Below are positions 36,331 to 44,058 of a DNA stretch of 44,058 nt, one piece after another. The position numbers and the translations under genes are program-made. The notes under the pieces are model-generated. The model ran no database searches. It was not told where the DNA came from and worked only from the letters and a program-made list of their open reading frames with translations. The DNA lies in contig JAGCDD010000082.1 of NCBI GenBank assembly GCA_017651345.1, forward strand, positions 1 to 44,058, read 5' to 3'. The stretch's first letter is position 1. Every line of letters starts with the position of its first letter. This DNA comes from Bacteroidales bacterium. GTDB taxonomy: Bacteria > Bacteroidota > Bacteroidia > Bacteroidales > UBA3824.

Positions 36331-36945
36331 ATGTCTTCGTACAACCTATATTGTGGCAAAAATCTTATAACAGTTGGCGGTGATGTCAACGACCCTCAGT
36401 TTGCCAAAAAGACAAAGATTGATTATTACGACACTTTTATTCAAGAGTGCCTTGATATGCGTTATCCGGGTATTGACTTTTTTATCCCCGGCGATGGCGA
36501 CGCTATAATATCATTGTTTAAAAATCAGTTTATCTATATCGAATCGGCAGGCGGATATGTGCTCAATAATGTTGGGCAGAGCCTTGTAATATTCCGTAAT
36601 GGGCTTTGGGACTTGCCAAAAGGCAAAGTGGAACCAGGCGAAAGTGTTGAAGATGCCGCTGTGCGCGAGGTGATGGAAGAAACAGGAATCACCAAGCCAG
36701 AAATTGTGAAACTTCTTACCGAAACCTACCACTTTTACCGTTGGAAAGATAGTCAGGACATATATTTCAAAAAAACATATTGGTATCTTATGAACTACAA
36801 GGGCAACGGCAAAACCAATCCGCAAACCGAAGAAGGAATCACCACCGCTATGTGGGCCGACGATGGTATGATTGACGAAATGATTGCCCGCACTCACCGC
36901 AACCTTCACATTTTGTTTCAGTTTAAAAAAGACGGAAGAATATGA
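36331..36945 (+). CDS. NUDIX hydrolase
   Basis: 204 aa. The Nudix box runs from G98 to I120 and matches GX5EX7REUXEEXGU completely (GKVEPGE, then REVMEETGI), so it should hydrolyse a nucleoside-diphosphate-linked compound. Residues 1-60 are a separate N-terminal part of unknown role. The late TEEGITTAMWADDGMI fits Bacteroidetes members. The stop overlaps the next start (ATGA), implying coupled translation with the pentapeptide lipoprotein. Confidence 0.92.
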   Translation: MSSYNLYCGKNLITVGGDVNDPQFAKKTKIDYYDTFIQECLDMRYPGIDFFIPGDGDAIISLFKNQFIYIESAGGYVLNNVGQSLVIFRNGLWDLPKGKVEPGESVEDAAVREVMEETGITKPEIVKLLTETYHFYRWKDSQDIYFKKTYWYLMNYKGNGKTNPQTEEGITTAMWADDGMIDEMIARTHRNLHILFQFKKDGRI

Positions 36946-37910
36946 AAAACATATACTTAGCATTTATTATTTTGGCAACCGCATTTTTTACCACAGCTTG
37001 CAACGCACCCAACAGCGGATATGCCAACGACAACAAAGACAGCGTTATCAAGGCTGAAAAAATTATCAAGTGGCTCAAATCGGGCAAAAATGTTGTGCTG
37101 AAAAATAAGACTATTTCGGGTAATCTCGATTTTAGCAAGGCATATCCTGTAAATAAAAACATTCAGGTGTCGTCGGCATACGTCAACACCGAATTGAACT
37201 TTATCAACTGTGTGTTTGAAGATAGTGTGTCGGCTTACAATACCGACAAAGATGGTGTTGTATCGGTTACGATTTTTGAGCGCAATGTATGTTTTCTCAA
37301 TTGCGAGTTTTCTAAAGGCGTTGTATTTAAGCAGAGCGATTTTAGAGGACGAGCCAATTTCGACCAATGCCAGTTTAGAGGTCCAGTATCGTTTGACGGT
37401 GCCAATTTCCGCACGGGTACATCGTTTTGCTCGTCAAACTTCCATGGCGAAGTTTCGTTTGTGAGCGCAGTTTTCAATGGTAGAACAAATTTTCTCAAGA
37501 CATTTTTCCGCGAAACCTTGATGTGTCAGTTTACCAGATTCAACGACTACACAATGTTTGCCGATTCGTATTTTTACGGATATACCGAATTTTCAAAGGT
37601 TTACGCACCTTGCACTGTTGACTTTACCAATGCTAAATTTTTAGGACGTTCGCTGTTTACAAATTCTACCTACGTGGGCGGATTAAAAATCAACAAGTGC
37701 GAGTTTAAACAAGGTTTGAGCATAATCGACAATATGTTTATGCGCACTTTGGAAATGTTTCGTGCAAGTATCGATGGTGCAGTTATTTACAAAAACAACA
37801 TCTTTGTTTCAGAACCTAATTTTTCAGAAATTCAACATGGCGACAACTATACTATCGACAACTCTAACAACTCATTAATTCAACAGACAATTTTAAAAAG
37901 CACACTATGA
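36942..37910 (+). CDS. Lipoprotein with pentapeptide-like repeats
   Basis: 322 aa. Signal peptide with lipobox TTAC (Cys20). Residues about 70-270 show repeats of the F-x-x-x-x-F type, for example CEFSKGVVFKQSDFRGRANF then CQFRGPVSFDGANF, which should form a right-handed beta-helix like pentapeptide repeat proteins. Such rods often mediate binding. Overlaps the NUDIX gene by 4 nt and the papain-like gene by 4 nt. Exported, so it does not act on the cytoplasmic NUDIX enzyme directly. Confidence 0.8.
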   Translation: MKNIYLAFIILATAFFTTACNAPNSGYANDNKDSVIKAEKIIKWLKSGKNVVLKNKTISGNLDFSKAYPVNKNIQVSSAYVNTELNFINCVFEDSVSAYNTDKDGVVSVTIFERNVCFLNCEFSKGVVFKQSDFRGRANFDQCQFRGPVSFDGANFRTGTSFCSSNFHGEVSFVSAVFNGRTNFLKTFFRETLMCQFTRFNDYTMFADSYFYGYTEFSKVYAPCTVDFTNAKFLGRSLFTNSTYVGGLKINKCEFKQGLSIIDNMFMRTLEMFRASIDGAVIYKNNIFVSEPNFSEIQHGDNYTIDNSNNSLIQQTILKSTL

Positions 37911-39685
37911 AAAAGAGCAATATTTTAAAAGTAGGAGCGGTTGAGCTATTTACCGCAGCTGCCACGTCAGGCATTACCTCGTGTACTGCTGAAGATATTA
38001 TTAATGTTCTTGCCAATGCATTGGGTATTGACTCCACTAATGTAGACCAGCATACTGGCTACGATTGGGAAGATGAAGATCCTAAGCACATGGAAGACGA
38101 TATCAATATTCTTAACATTGTGGACGATGAAAACGATGATTCGCCTTTTGTTAATAATCAAACAGGTAGTGTAGACCTTACTAATTATCTTCCTCCCATT
38201 GGCGACCAAGGTCAATATGGCACTTGTGTGGCTTGGGCTTCGGCTTACAATGCCCGTACTTATCTGTATGCCAAAGAGAATAATTTATCCAAAAGTCAAC
38301 TTGCCAGCGCATCCAATCAGTTTAGTCCCAAGTATATATTCTATGCTTTAAACAACCGTTCGAGTTGCGATGGTTCGTATTTTGAAGAGGTTCTCGACTT
38401 GATTCAGAAAAAAGGAGTAGCCACTCTGCAGAGTATGCCTTATACAAATCTTGGTTCGTGCACAGGTGATCCGTCAAGTTCGCAAAATACCAATGCTGCC
38501 AATTATAAGATTAAATCGTATCGCGAAATTGATATGACTAAGCCATCGAACATTAAATCGTACTTAGACCAAGGTCGCGTAATAGTATTTGGTGCACAGC
38601 TTGGCGACGAGTTTATGCTTGCCGACCGTAGTTTTGACTATCTTTATCAGCAAACTTCTTTTAATTATTCAGGTATGCACGCCAACCACGCTATGGTGAT
38701 TGCAGGATATGATGATTATAAAGGTCCAAACGGTTGTTTCCTTGTGGTTAACTCTTGGGGAACATCTTGGGGTAATGATGGATATATTTGGGTAGACCAA
38801 AAATATATGTGCGGCGGTCAGTTTGCTTTCTGCGGTTTTGTGCTCAACGGCTTTAATGATTCTCCGCAGATTTCGTCTGCAAACAAGGTGGTGAACCCAT
38901 CAGCAGGTATCGACTTGATTCCTACAATGCTGCAATATAACGATTACGATGTTGAAGATGACGAAGATAGCGATGATCCTTTGTGGCGTGTTTGCGACTA
39001 CAACGTTTTCAATGCCGGAAGTTCTTCAATTTCAGCGTCTAAGGATTGGGGAATTTGCTTGCTTTATTATAATGCCTACGATGCCAATGATTACGGAGTA
39101 TTGCTTGTGGATTATTATTCTGATGATTTTGGTGACCCAGGTGATGTTGAAACCGAATGGGATAATTCAGAAGCTTCTAATTATCTTGGTATTCAATCGA
39201 GTGGATTTTGTTGGAATAATATTGATGTAGCAGGCGGCGTAAGTGTTGCAGGAGAAGATGAAGATTCTTATTTTTCGTGGCCTTTTAGAATGCCTGAAAA
39301 TCTTAACGGTCAGTATTACATTGTGTTAGCTGCTGATGCTTTTGCATCTATCGAAGAATCTAAAGAAGAAAATAATTATCTTTTCTTTACTGCCGACGAC
39401 AACAATACGCCTATCACTTTTGTAGACGGTGTGGCAACTAATGTAAACGATGGTTCTAAGGTAACAGCCAAAGCCCGCAAGGTAATCAGACCCAAACAAA
39501 ATGATCCTTCGCCCTGCCAGACTATGGTAACCGAGAAAAATCTTAACACATATTCTACCGACGAAATTTCAGCAATGCTCAACCTCGAGAAAAAATCGGG
39601 CAGACTAAAAGCTAAGGCTTTGGCTTGGCAGAAATCGTCGCAGGGTAAAGCTGTTATGGCTAAAGCAAAACAAATCAATCGATAA
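37907..39685 (+). CDS. Secreted papain-like (C1) cysteine peptidase
   Basis: 592 aa. A short hydrophobic N-terminus ends in GITSC (C26), a likely lipobox. Residues about 90-315 are a C1 peptidase domain: Q101 (oxyanion), C107 in QYGTCVAWAS, H261 in NHAMVIAGYDD and N282 in VNSWGTSWG, all present. An inhibitory propeptide is not obvious, only a 60-residue acidic stretch. Residues about 320-515 look like a CARDB-type adhesion domain (YYIVLAADAFASIEESKEENNY), then a Lys-rich end. So it is a surface or periplasmic protease. Overlaps the preceding gene by 4 nt. Confidence 0.88.
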   Translation: MKKSNILKVGAVELFTAAATSGITSCTAEDIINVLANALGIDSTNVDQHTGYDWEDEDPKHMEDDINILNIVDDENDDSPFVNNQTGSVDLTNYLPPIGDQGQYGTCVAWASAYNARTYLYAKENNLSKSQLASASNQFSPKYIFYALNNRSSCDGSYFEEVLDLIQKKGVATLQSMPYTNLGSCTGDPSSSQNTNAANYKIKSYREIDMTKPSNIKSYLDQGRVIVFGAQLGDEFMLADRSFDYLYQQTSFNYSGMHANHAMVIAGYDDYKGPNGCFLVVNSWGTSWGNDGYIWVDQKYMCGGQFAFCGFVLNGFNDSPQISSANKVVNPSAGIDLIPTMLQYNDYDVEDDEDSDDPLWRVCDYNVFNAGSSSISASKDWGICLLYYNAYDANDYGVLLVDYYSDDFGDPGDVETEWDNSEASNYLGIQSSGFCWNNIDVAGGVSVAGEDEDSYFSWPFRMPENLNGQYYIVLAADAFASIEESKEENNYLFFTADDNNTPITFVDGVATNVNDGSKVTAKARKVIRPKQNDPSPCQTMVTEKNLNTYSTDEISAMLNLEKKSGRLKAKALAWQKSSQGKAVMAKAKQINR

Positions 39686-39724
39686 CAAATTTATTTATTA
39701 ACATATAACTTTTATAGATTAATT

Positions 39725-40159
39725 ATGGGATTATTTAGTTTCTTATTTGGATCTCCCGCTCCTGCAACTGCATTGGGAGAGCCTGTAGCACCAGAATCGT
39801 TGCCCGCAGATGGCAATTTTCCTAACTCGTTGCCCATTGAGGAGGCAATCTTTATCGCACCGAGCGCTATGACTTGTGGTGCCAAGACAGCTAAGGCTGT
39901 GAAAAATCGTTGCGCAGTTTTCGGCACTATAGCCAAAGGTTCGTTTCATAAGGGCGACACTGTAATTGCATACGTAGGTGGCAAGCCTGTGCAAGCGAAA
40001 GCTCACGATGTAATAGCGGCAGAACGCGGCTGGAGGGATGATTTATTAACAAATCGTCAATGGTCGAAAGGTGAAGATGTTTCCGAAGGAAACTCGGCAT
40101 ATATTATACTTGAACTTACAGTAGAACCCGACAAAGGCTCGAATATCGTTAAGTTGTAA
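39725..40159 (+). CDS. Small protein with possible EF-Tu domain-2-like barrel
   Basis: 144 aa, no signal peptide; not recognised for certain. The first 45 residues are Ala/Pro-rich. RCAVFGTIAKGSFHKGDTVIAYVGGKPVQAK resembles domain 2 of translation GTPases (V-G-x-I-x-x-G-x-x-x-x-G-D-x-V). It ends with LTVEPDKGSNIVKL. 39 nt behind the papain-like gene and closed by a terminator, so it may be the last gene of that transcript. Confidence 0.6.
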   Translation: MGLFSFLFGSPAPATALGEPVAPESLPADGNFPNSLPIEEAIFIAPSAMTCGAKTAKAVKNRCAVFGTIAKGSFHKGDTVIAYVGGKPVQAKAHDVIAAERGWRDDLLTNRQWSKGEDVSEGNSAYIILELTVEPDKGSNIVKL

Positions 40160-40181
40160 ATGCTTTTATCATTTATGTAAT

Positions 40182-40216
40182 AAAAAAACAACCGCCAAAA
40201 TGACGGTTGTTTTTTT
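40182..40216. terminator. Bidirectional terminator before rsmD
   Basis: CAACCG (40189-40194) pairs with CGGTTG (40204-40209) around CCAAAATGA, flanked by A-run and T-run. Serves both convergent genes. Confidence 0.85.
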
Positions 40217-40761
40217 TATTCTTCTTTTTTGTAGAAACTGAAATTCACTTTTCCGTAGTGCCTTTGGTCGCGAATGTGAATCATATCGGTAAATCGCGTT
40301 TTAGCACTATGTTCAATAATTAGCGTTGCACCAGGCTTTAACCCGGGATTGTTCATCACCATTTCGGGAATACGCTCAATGCCTTCGAGGTCGTAAGGCG
40401 GGTCGGCAAAAATAAGGTCGTAGTTAAGCGGAGTGTTTTCGATAAATTTGAAAGCATCTGCATTTAAAACCCTTGCCGGAGTGCGTTGCGGATACATATC
40501 TTTGAAATTGCGGGTTATAAAATCGCAATATTTGTGATTGATATCCACGCAAGTAATGTTGGTGCATCCTCGCGAAGCCATCTCGTAACTAATGCCGCCC
40601 GACCCCGAAAAAAGATCGAGAAACACCGTGTCAGCATAATCGAAGTTGTTGTTGATAATGTTGAACAGCGACTCCTTTGCCATATCTGTGGTGGGACGGT
40701 CTTTGAAAAATGCCGGAAGGTTGATTTGCCGGCTGCGGTACATTCCTGTTATGATACGCAT
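40216..40761 (-). CDS. rsmD: 16S rRNA (guanine966-N2)-methyltransferase RsmD
   Basis: 181 aa SAM-dependent methyltransferase that modifies G966 of 16S rRNA. SAM motif LDLFSGSGGISYE at 49-60 and the catalytic DPPY at 120-123 are intact; MRIITGMYRSRQINLP and DMAKESLFNII are typical of the start. Overlaps the DUF3822 gene by 13 nt, same strand, so translation is coupled. Confidence 0.95.
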   Translation of the reverse strand: MRIITGMYRSRQINLPAFFKDRPTTDMAKESLFNIINNNFDYADTVFLDLFSGSGGISYEMASRGCTNITCVDINHKYCDFITRNFKDMYPQRTPARVLNADAFKFIENTPLNYDLIFADPPYDLEGIERIPEMVMNNPGLKPGATLIIEHSAKTRFTDMIHIRDQRHYGKVNFSFYKKEE

Positions 40762-41585
40762 GGCAGATTCATGAGGTTATAAAACCGATGTTCTGAAATG
40801 TCGGCAAACGGGAAACGGAAATCATTGTAGAGGTCGGCTGTGTAAACGTTGGGGAAATATTTGTACAGCAGTTTAAACACTTCGTCCTTTTTTTCAACGT
40901 AACCCGAAAGCATAATCGGAGTTTTTTTATCGGTTTTGGTTTTTTCGATAACGTTAGAAATCATGTAGAGCACATCTGTATCTGATTTGTAAGGGAAAGT
41001 GTTGTAAAGCAATAATTTACCCTTGTCGGTAATAGCTATGTCGATATTGTCGTAATAGAAATTAACCGAGATGCAGAGTGTGTTGCCAAAACTATTGATA
41101 GCGTTTTCGATAAACGGTGTGGCTTGATGGTAAAAGTTGATTTCGGGGAAAGTGTTTACCATCAGTGTGGTAATAAACGACGGCACAACAAAAACGTTGT
41201 GAGCCGACACCGACTTAACTTTGTTGAAATGAATTTCTTCTTTGTCGCTGATGTCGAAGTTGGCACTTGCTATTTCTTTGATTTTCGATTTATCAAAAAT
41301 CGTGTTGGGCACGATAACGTTTTTGGGCGTTACAAAAATCATATCTACCGACTTGTAGCTTTTACCGATGAAAGCATCGTCAGACAAATTACTTTTGAGT
41401 CGGTCGTAAAGATTTTCGTCGTTGAGTTCGTTGTCGTAGCCAATGTGCTTGATTGCTACGTATTCTTTTGAGTACGAATCTAATATACAATAGGTGTAAC
41501 CGCGTCGGCTAACTTGAAGCGACAGGTTGTAAGTGCTTGTTTTATTGATATTAAACGATGATGTAAAGTTTTTTATATCTTTCAT
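40749..41585 (-). CDS. DUF3822 family protein
   Basis: 278 aa cytoplasmic protein of the DUF3822 family, found in Bacteroidetes directly in front of rsmD. The fold resembles the actin-like ATPase/PilM group: repeated strand patterns such as FNINKTSTYNLSLQVSRRG and CISVNFYYDNIDIAITDKG suit the two halves. Function unknown. First gene of the DUF3822-rsmD pair. Confidence 0.87.
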   Translation of the reverse strand: MKDIKNFTSSFNINKTSTYNLSLQVSRRGYTYCILDSYSKEYVAIKHIGYDNELNDENLYDRLKSNLSDDAFIGKSYKSVDMIFVTPKNVIVPNTIFDKSKIKEIASANFDISDKEEIHFNKVKSVSAHNVFVVPSFITTLMVNTFPEINFYHQATPFIENAINSFGNTLCISVNFYYDNIDIAITDKGKLLLYNTFPYKSDTDVLYMISNVIEKTKTDKKTPIMLSGYVEKKDEVFKLLYKYFPNVYTADLYNDFRFPFADISEHRFYNLMNLPCVS

Positions 41586-41624
41586 TGCGATTTGATTTTT
41601 TAAGGCTCTAATATACGCAAAAAA

Positions 41625-41667
41625 AATAAATCTCCAAAATTCTAAGGCAGAAATTTGGAGATTTATT
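41625..41667 (-). terminator. Terminator of the pseudopilin-like gene
   Basis: AATAAATCTCCAAA (41625-41638) pairs perfectly over 14 bp with 41654-41667, loop of 15 nt. On the minus strand it is followed by a T-run (A-run at 41619-41626). Confidence 0.85.
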
Positions 41668-41691
41668 AAAAAATTATTGAGTTACTAAATA

Positions 41692-42333
41692 TTATTCCCA
41701 GTTGCCGGCGTTGTTGTTAAGTTCAGTGAGCGAACCAACTTTAAGACCAGGATATTTCGAGTTCTTTTCTTGTTCGTCGGTTTTGTTAACGATTTCTTGA
41801 CGGTCGAGGCCGAGCATGTAAACATCGTTGTGAGCTTTGGCTTCAAACAAGGGAACAACGATTTTTGAAGCAGTTTCGATAGAAGCTGTGTCTAATTCAA
41901 AAATTTTGCCGCCTGTTAGAGGTACATAACGGAGCGAGTCGAGAGGATACTTGTTGTTGCAGAGCGAGTCGAAACATGATACTGTTACTGTGTCGCGTCG
42001 TACGATTCCTGCCTCAATTGCCTTCATTTCAGCCACTTTGCGCGGATATTTGTTGAAGAAGCTGTCGGGAATATCTCCGATAGCTTTCACAATTTTGAGG
42101 TTTCCGTTCTTTACAAAATCTTGCAAAGTGTCGAAATTGTTGGTGTACTTGCCGTAGACACTCTTATAAGCTATCTGAGCGTCGCGAATGTTGATAAGGC
42201 TCTGTTTTGTACGCTCATAGCGCCAATCGGCCAATTTTTGAAAACGTATCGGTTGCATGATACTTTCGTAGATGCAATAGCCTAATATACATATTAGGAC
42301 TGCCAAAACTACTTGAATTATAACTTTTTTCAT
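41692..42333 (-). CDS. Single-TM protein, pseudopilin-like
   Basis: 213 aa with one TM at about 5-25. Directly after it RTKQSLINIRDAQIAYKSVYGKYTNNFDTLQDF resembles the helix and strand start of type II secretion pseudopilins (I-R-x-A-Q-x-x-Y-x-x-x-x-G-x-Y), though no prepilin cleavage motif is visible. Such proteins occur in most Bacteroidales, function unknown. Faces the periplasm by the positive-inside rule. Ends with a good terminator. Confidence 0.65.
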   Translation of the reverse strand: MKKVIIQVVLAVLICILGYCIYESIMQPIRFQKLADWRYERTKQSLINIRDAQIAYKSVYGKYTNNFDTLQDFVKNGNLKIVKAIGDIPDSFFNKYPRKVAEMKAIEAGIVRRDTVTVSCFDSLCNNKYPLDSLRYVPLTGGKIFELDTASIETASKIVVPLFEAKAHNDVYMLGLDRQEIVNKTDEQEKNSKYPGLKVGSLTELNNNAGNWE

Positions 42334-42371
42334 TGTATGAGTTTTTATTTTTACTTTTAGTTTTATTTGCG

Positions 42372-42379
42372 CAAATTTA
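42372..42379 (-). promoter_or_regulatory. -7 box for the pseudopilin-like gene
   Basis: TAAATTTG on the minus strand, 38 nt before its start codon. No good -33 box. Confidence 0.4.
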
Positions 42380-42455
42380 AAAAAAAATCAACACTAAATA
42401 AAAAATTGTTTATTTTTTATAAAAAAAAATTGTCGGATGGTTATTTTGTTTTTTG

Positions 42456-42463
42456 TAATTTTG
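42456..42463 (+). promoter_or_regulatory. -7 box for the RecD-like helicase gene
   Basis: TAATTTTG, 36 nt before the start codon. No good -33 box. Confidence 0.4.
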
Positions 42464-42499
42464 TTTCGTCAATACTTAGTAGTTAGTTATTAATATCTT

Positions 42500-43924
42500 A
42501 TGAATCAAGATTTTATATATGATATTTTGCTCAAAAATCTCGGTTTTGAGCCCACTCCCGACCAAGATACGGCAGCAAAAAAAATTTCGCACTTTATTAC
42601 CGACAAGAGTTCATCCGCAGCGGAGATTTTTGTGCTTTACGGTTATGCCGGCACAGGAAAAACAAGTCTTACAAGTGCGCTTGTAAAAACTCTTACCTCT
42701 CTTAAAGTGCAGTGTGTGCTGATGGCTCCAACGGGAAGAGCCGCCAAGGTTTTTTCGCAATTTTCTCAGCATAAGGCTTTTACTATTCATAAAACTATCT
42801 ACCGTCAAAAAAACGCGGCAGTTATCGACAGCAATTTTTCGCTTTCGCCTAATGTTGCTGCCAACACCTTATTTATTATAGACGAAGCTTCGATGAATTC
42901 GCAGGGTGGAGGCGACACTGTTTTTGGTTCGGGGCGTTTGTTAGACGATTTGATTTCGTTTGTGTTTTCGGGAAACAACTGTAGGCTTATGCTTGTGGGC
43001 GATTCGGGACAGTTGCCGCCAGTAGGGGAGAGTGTGTCGCCTGCTCTCGACATTTCCGAACTTGAAACTTACGGTATGAATGTGAATTCGGCTGTATTGT
43101 CGAATGTTGTTCGTCAGGCCAACGAGAGCGGTATACTTTTTAATGCAACTCAGCTTCGCCGCCGAGTGGATGATGCTGCCGAGGGGCAGAATCCGTTTCC
43201 AAAGTTCACTTTGTCGGGCTTTAAGGATGTGGAGCGTATCACGGGTGCCGAACTTCTTGAAAAGCTTGAGTATTCGTACGACCATAGCGGATTGCTTGAT
43301 ACATTGGTGGTAACGCGTAGCAACAAGAATGCGGGAATCTATAATGCTGGAATCCGCAGCAGAATTTTTTGGCGCGAGGAACAGATTTCGTCGGGCGATA
43401 TTGTTATGGTGGTGAAAAACAATTATTTCTACACCAAAGATATGAAAGAAACCGACTTTATTGCCAATGGCGATATAGCCGAGGTTACACGTGTGGGGCG
43501 TTACGAAAAACTTTATGGCTTCACTTTTGTAAATGTAGATTTGCGTTTCCCCGATTACGACAATCTTGAGTTTTCGGCAAAGATTATACTTGAATGTCTT
43601 AATAGTCAAAGTCCTGCGCTCACCAACGAGGATTCCGAACGCCTCTACAAAGCTGTTTGCGAAGATTACGCCGGAATGAACAAACGCGATATGTATAAGG
43701 AAATCAAGAAGAACGAGTATTTCAACGCCTTGCAAGTAAAGTTTGCTTATGCAGTAACATGTCACAAAAGTCAGGGCGGACAGTGGAGCAATGTTTTCAT
43801 CGACCAAGGCTACATTACCGACGAAATGATCGACCGTGAATATCTCCGTTGGCTCTACACCGCATTTACACGTGCCACCGAGAAGGTTTATCTCGTAAAT
43901 TTTAAAAATGATTTTTTTGAATAA
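42500..43924 (+). CDS. RecD-like ATP-dependent DNA helicase
   Basis: 474 aa superfamily 1B helicase of the AAA_30/UvrD_C_2 type. Motif I GYAGTGKTS at 48-56, motif II FIIDEASM with D128/E129, motif III LMLVGDSGQLPPVGES, and near the end YAVTCHKSQGGQWSNVFID (motif V) and YTAFTRATEKVYL (motif VI). Resembles the C-terminal half of RecD/RecD2; there is no N-terminal RecD domain and no recBC nearby. Probably acts in repair or replication restart. Confidence 0.93.
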   Translation: MNQDFIYDILLKNLGFEPTPDQDTAAKKISHFITDKSSSAAEIFVLYGYAGTGKTSLTSALVKTLTSLKVQCVLMAPTGRAAKVFSQFSQHKAFTIHKTIYRQKNAAVIDSNFSLSPNVAANTLFIIDEASMNSQGGGDTVFGSGRLLDDLISFVFSGNNCRLMLVGDSGQLPPVGESVSPALDISELETYGMNVNSAVLSNVVRQANESGILFNATQLRRRVDDAAEGQNPFPKFTLSGFKDVERITGAELLEKLEYSYDHSGLLDTLVVTRSNKNAGIYNAGIRSRIFWREEQISSGDIVMVVKNNYFYTKDMKETDFIANGDIAEVTRVGRYEKLYGFTFVNVDLRFPDYDNLEFSAKIILECLNSQSPALTNEDSERLYKAVCEDYAGMNKRDMYKEIKKNEYFNALQVKFAYAVTCHKSQGGQWSNVFIDQGYITDEMIDREYLRWLYTAFTRATEKVYLVNFKNDFFE

Positions 43925-43989
43925 AAGTGCACAATCTTAATAGGTTTTATCTTGTGATAAAAAAAATATATAAAAAACTGTAAAAATAA

Positions 43990-44021
43990 TTTGTGTAAAA
44001 AGAATAAATGTAATACCTTTG
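43990..44021 (+). promoter_or_regulatory. Promoter of the tRNA at the right edge
   Basis: TACCTTTG (44014-44021) with TTTG (43990-43993) and a 20-nt spacer, the best promoter match in the window. It leads into the tRNA 14 nt later. Confidence 0.75.
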
Positions 44022-44035
44022 CGGCGCAAAACCGA

Positions 44036-44058
44036 GGTCCGGTAGCTCAGCTGGATAG
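44036..44058 (+). tRNA. tRNA gene, 5' part only (cut by window end)
   Basis: GGTCCGG (acceptor 5' strand), TA, then GCTC of the D-stem and loop AGCTGGATAG are visible. The rest, including the anticodon, lies beyond the window, so the amino acid cannot be given. Confidence 0.85.

Overview
The window looks like a chromosomal segment of a Bacteroidales bacterium (Bacteroidota), probably gut-associated. The evidence is a set of -7 boxes of the form TAnnTTTG (some with TTTG about 20 nt upstream), the near absence of Shine-Dalgarno sequences apart from infC, and lineage-typical genes: DUF3822 next to rsmD, a DUF2490 outer-membrane protein, a large LepB with a paralog, the long N-terminal arm on MetAP, and thrS-infC-rpmI-rplT. 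The DNA is AT-rich between genes. I see no phage, integrative element, IS transposase or CRISPR array. No intergenic gap exceeds about 300 nt.

Layout. 1-9.1 kb: a DUF389 membrane protein (minus, apparently frameshifted at its C-terminus), an FtsE-type ATPase followed 7 nt later by a large secreted HExxH/beta-propeller/beta-barrel protein, then an M1 metallopeptidase paired with a membrane protein that has a very long acidic, threonine-rich tail. 9.1-13.4 kb: a ParA-type ATPase with a small coiled-coil partner (minus), a CYTH protein, a HEAT-like protein, a small secreted protein, an Asp-rich protein and a sirtuin. 13.4-21.5 kb: a hybrid histidine kinase, methionine aminopeptidase, two GtrA-family proteins, tRNA-Arg(CCT), SlyD with a Cys/His-rich tail, a lipoprotein, a polysaccharide flippase and a DUF2490 protein. 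21.6-24.5 kb: dnaX-recF. 24.5-28.6 kb: an accessory-looking patch with an EVE-like/NADAR fusion, a secreted esterase and an archaeal-type ATPase with a nuclease-like end. Its three promoters share a CTTGCCA element at the -33 position. 28.6-36.2 kb: xerD, the translation operon thrS-infC-rpmI-rplT, then dapB-lepB and a LepB paralog that has lost both catalytic residues. 36.3-40.2 kb: a tightly packed run of a NUDIX hydrolase, a pentapeptide-type lipoprotein, a papain-like lipoprotein and a small protein. 40.2-44 kb: rsmD-DUF3822, a pseudopilin-like protein, a RecD-like helicase, and the first 23 nt of a tRNA at the right edge.

Most of the window is housekeeping (replication, recombination, translation, secretion). 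The parts that may be new are the pseudo-signal peptidase, the EVE-NADAR fusion with its shared promoter element and hairpins, the ParA/partner pair, the infC ATA start with a strong SD, the candidate leader RNA before rplT, and the coupled NUDIX/pentapeptide/papain genes. All functional statements are from reading motifs by eye; no database search was run.
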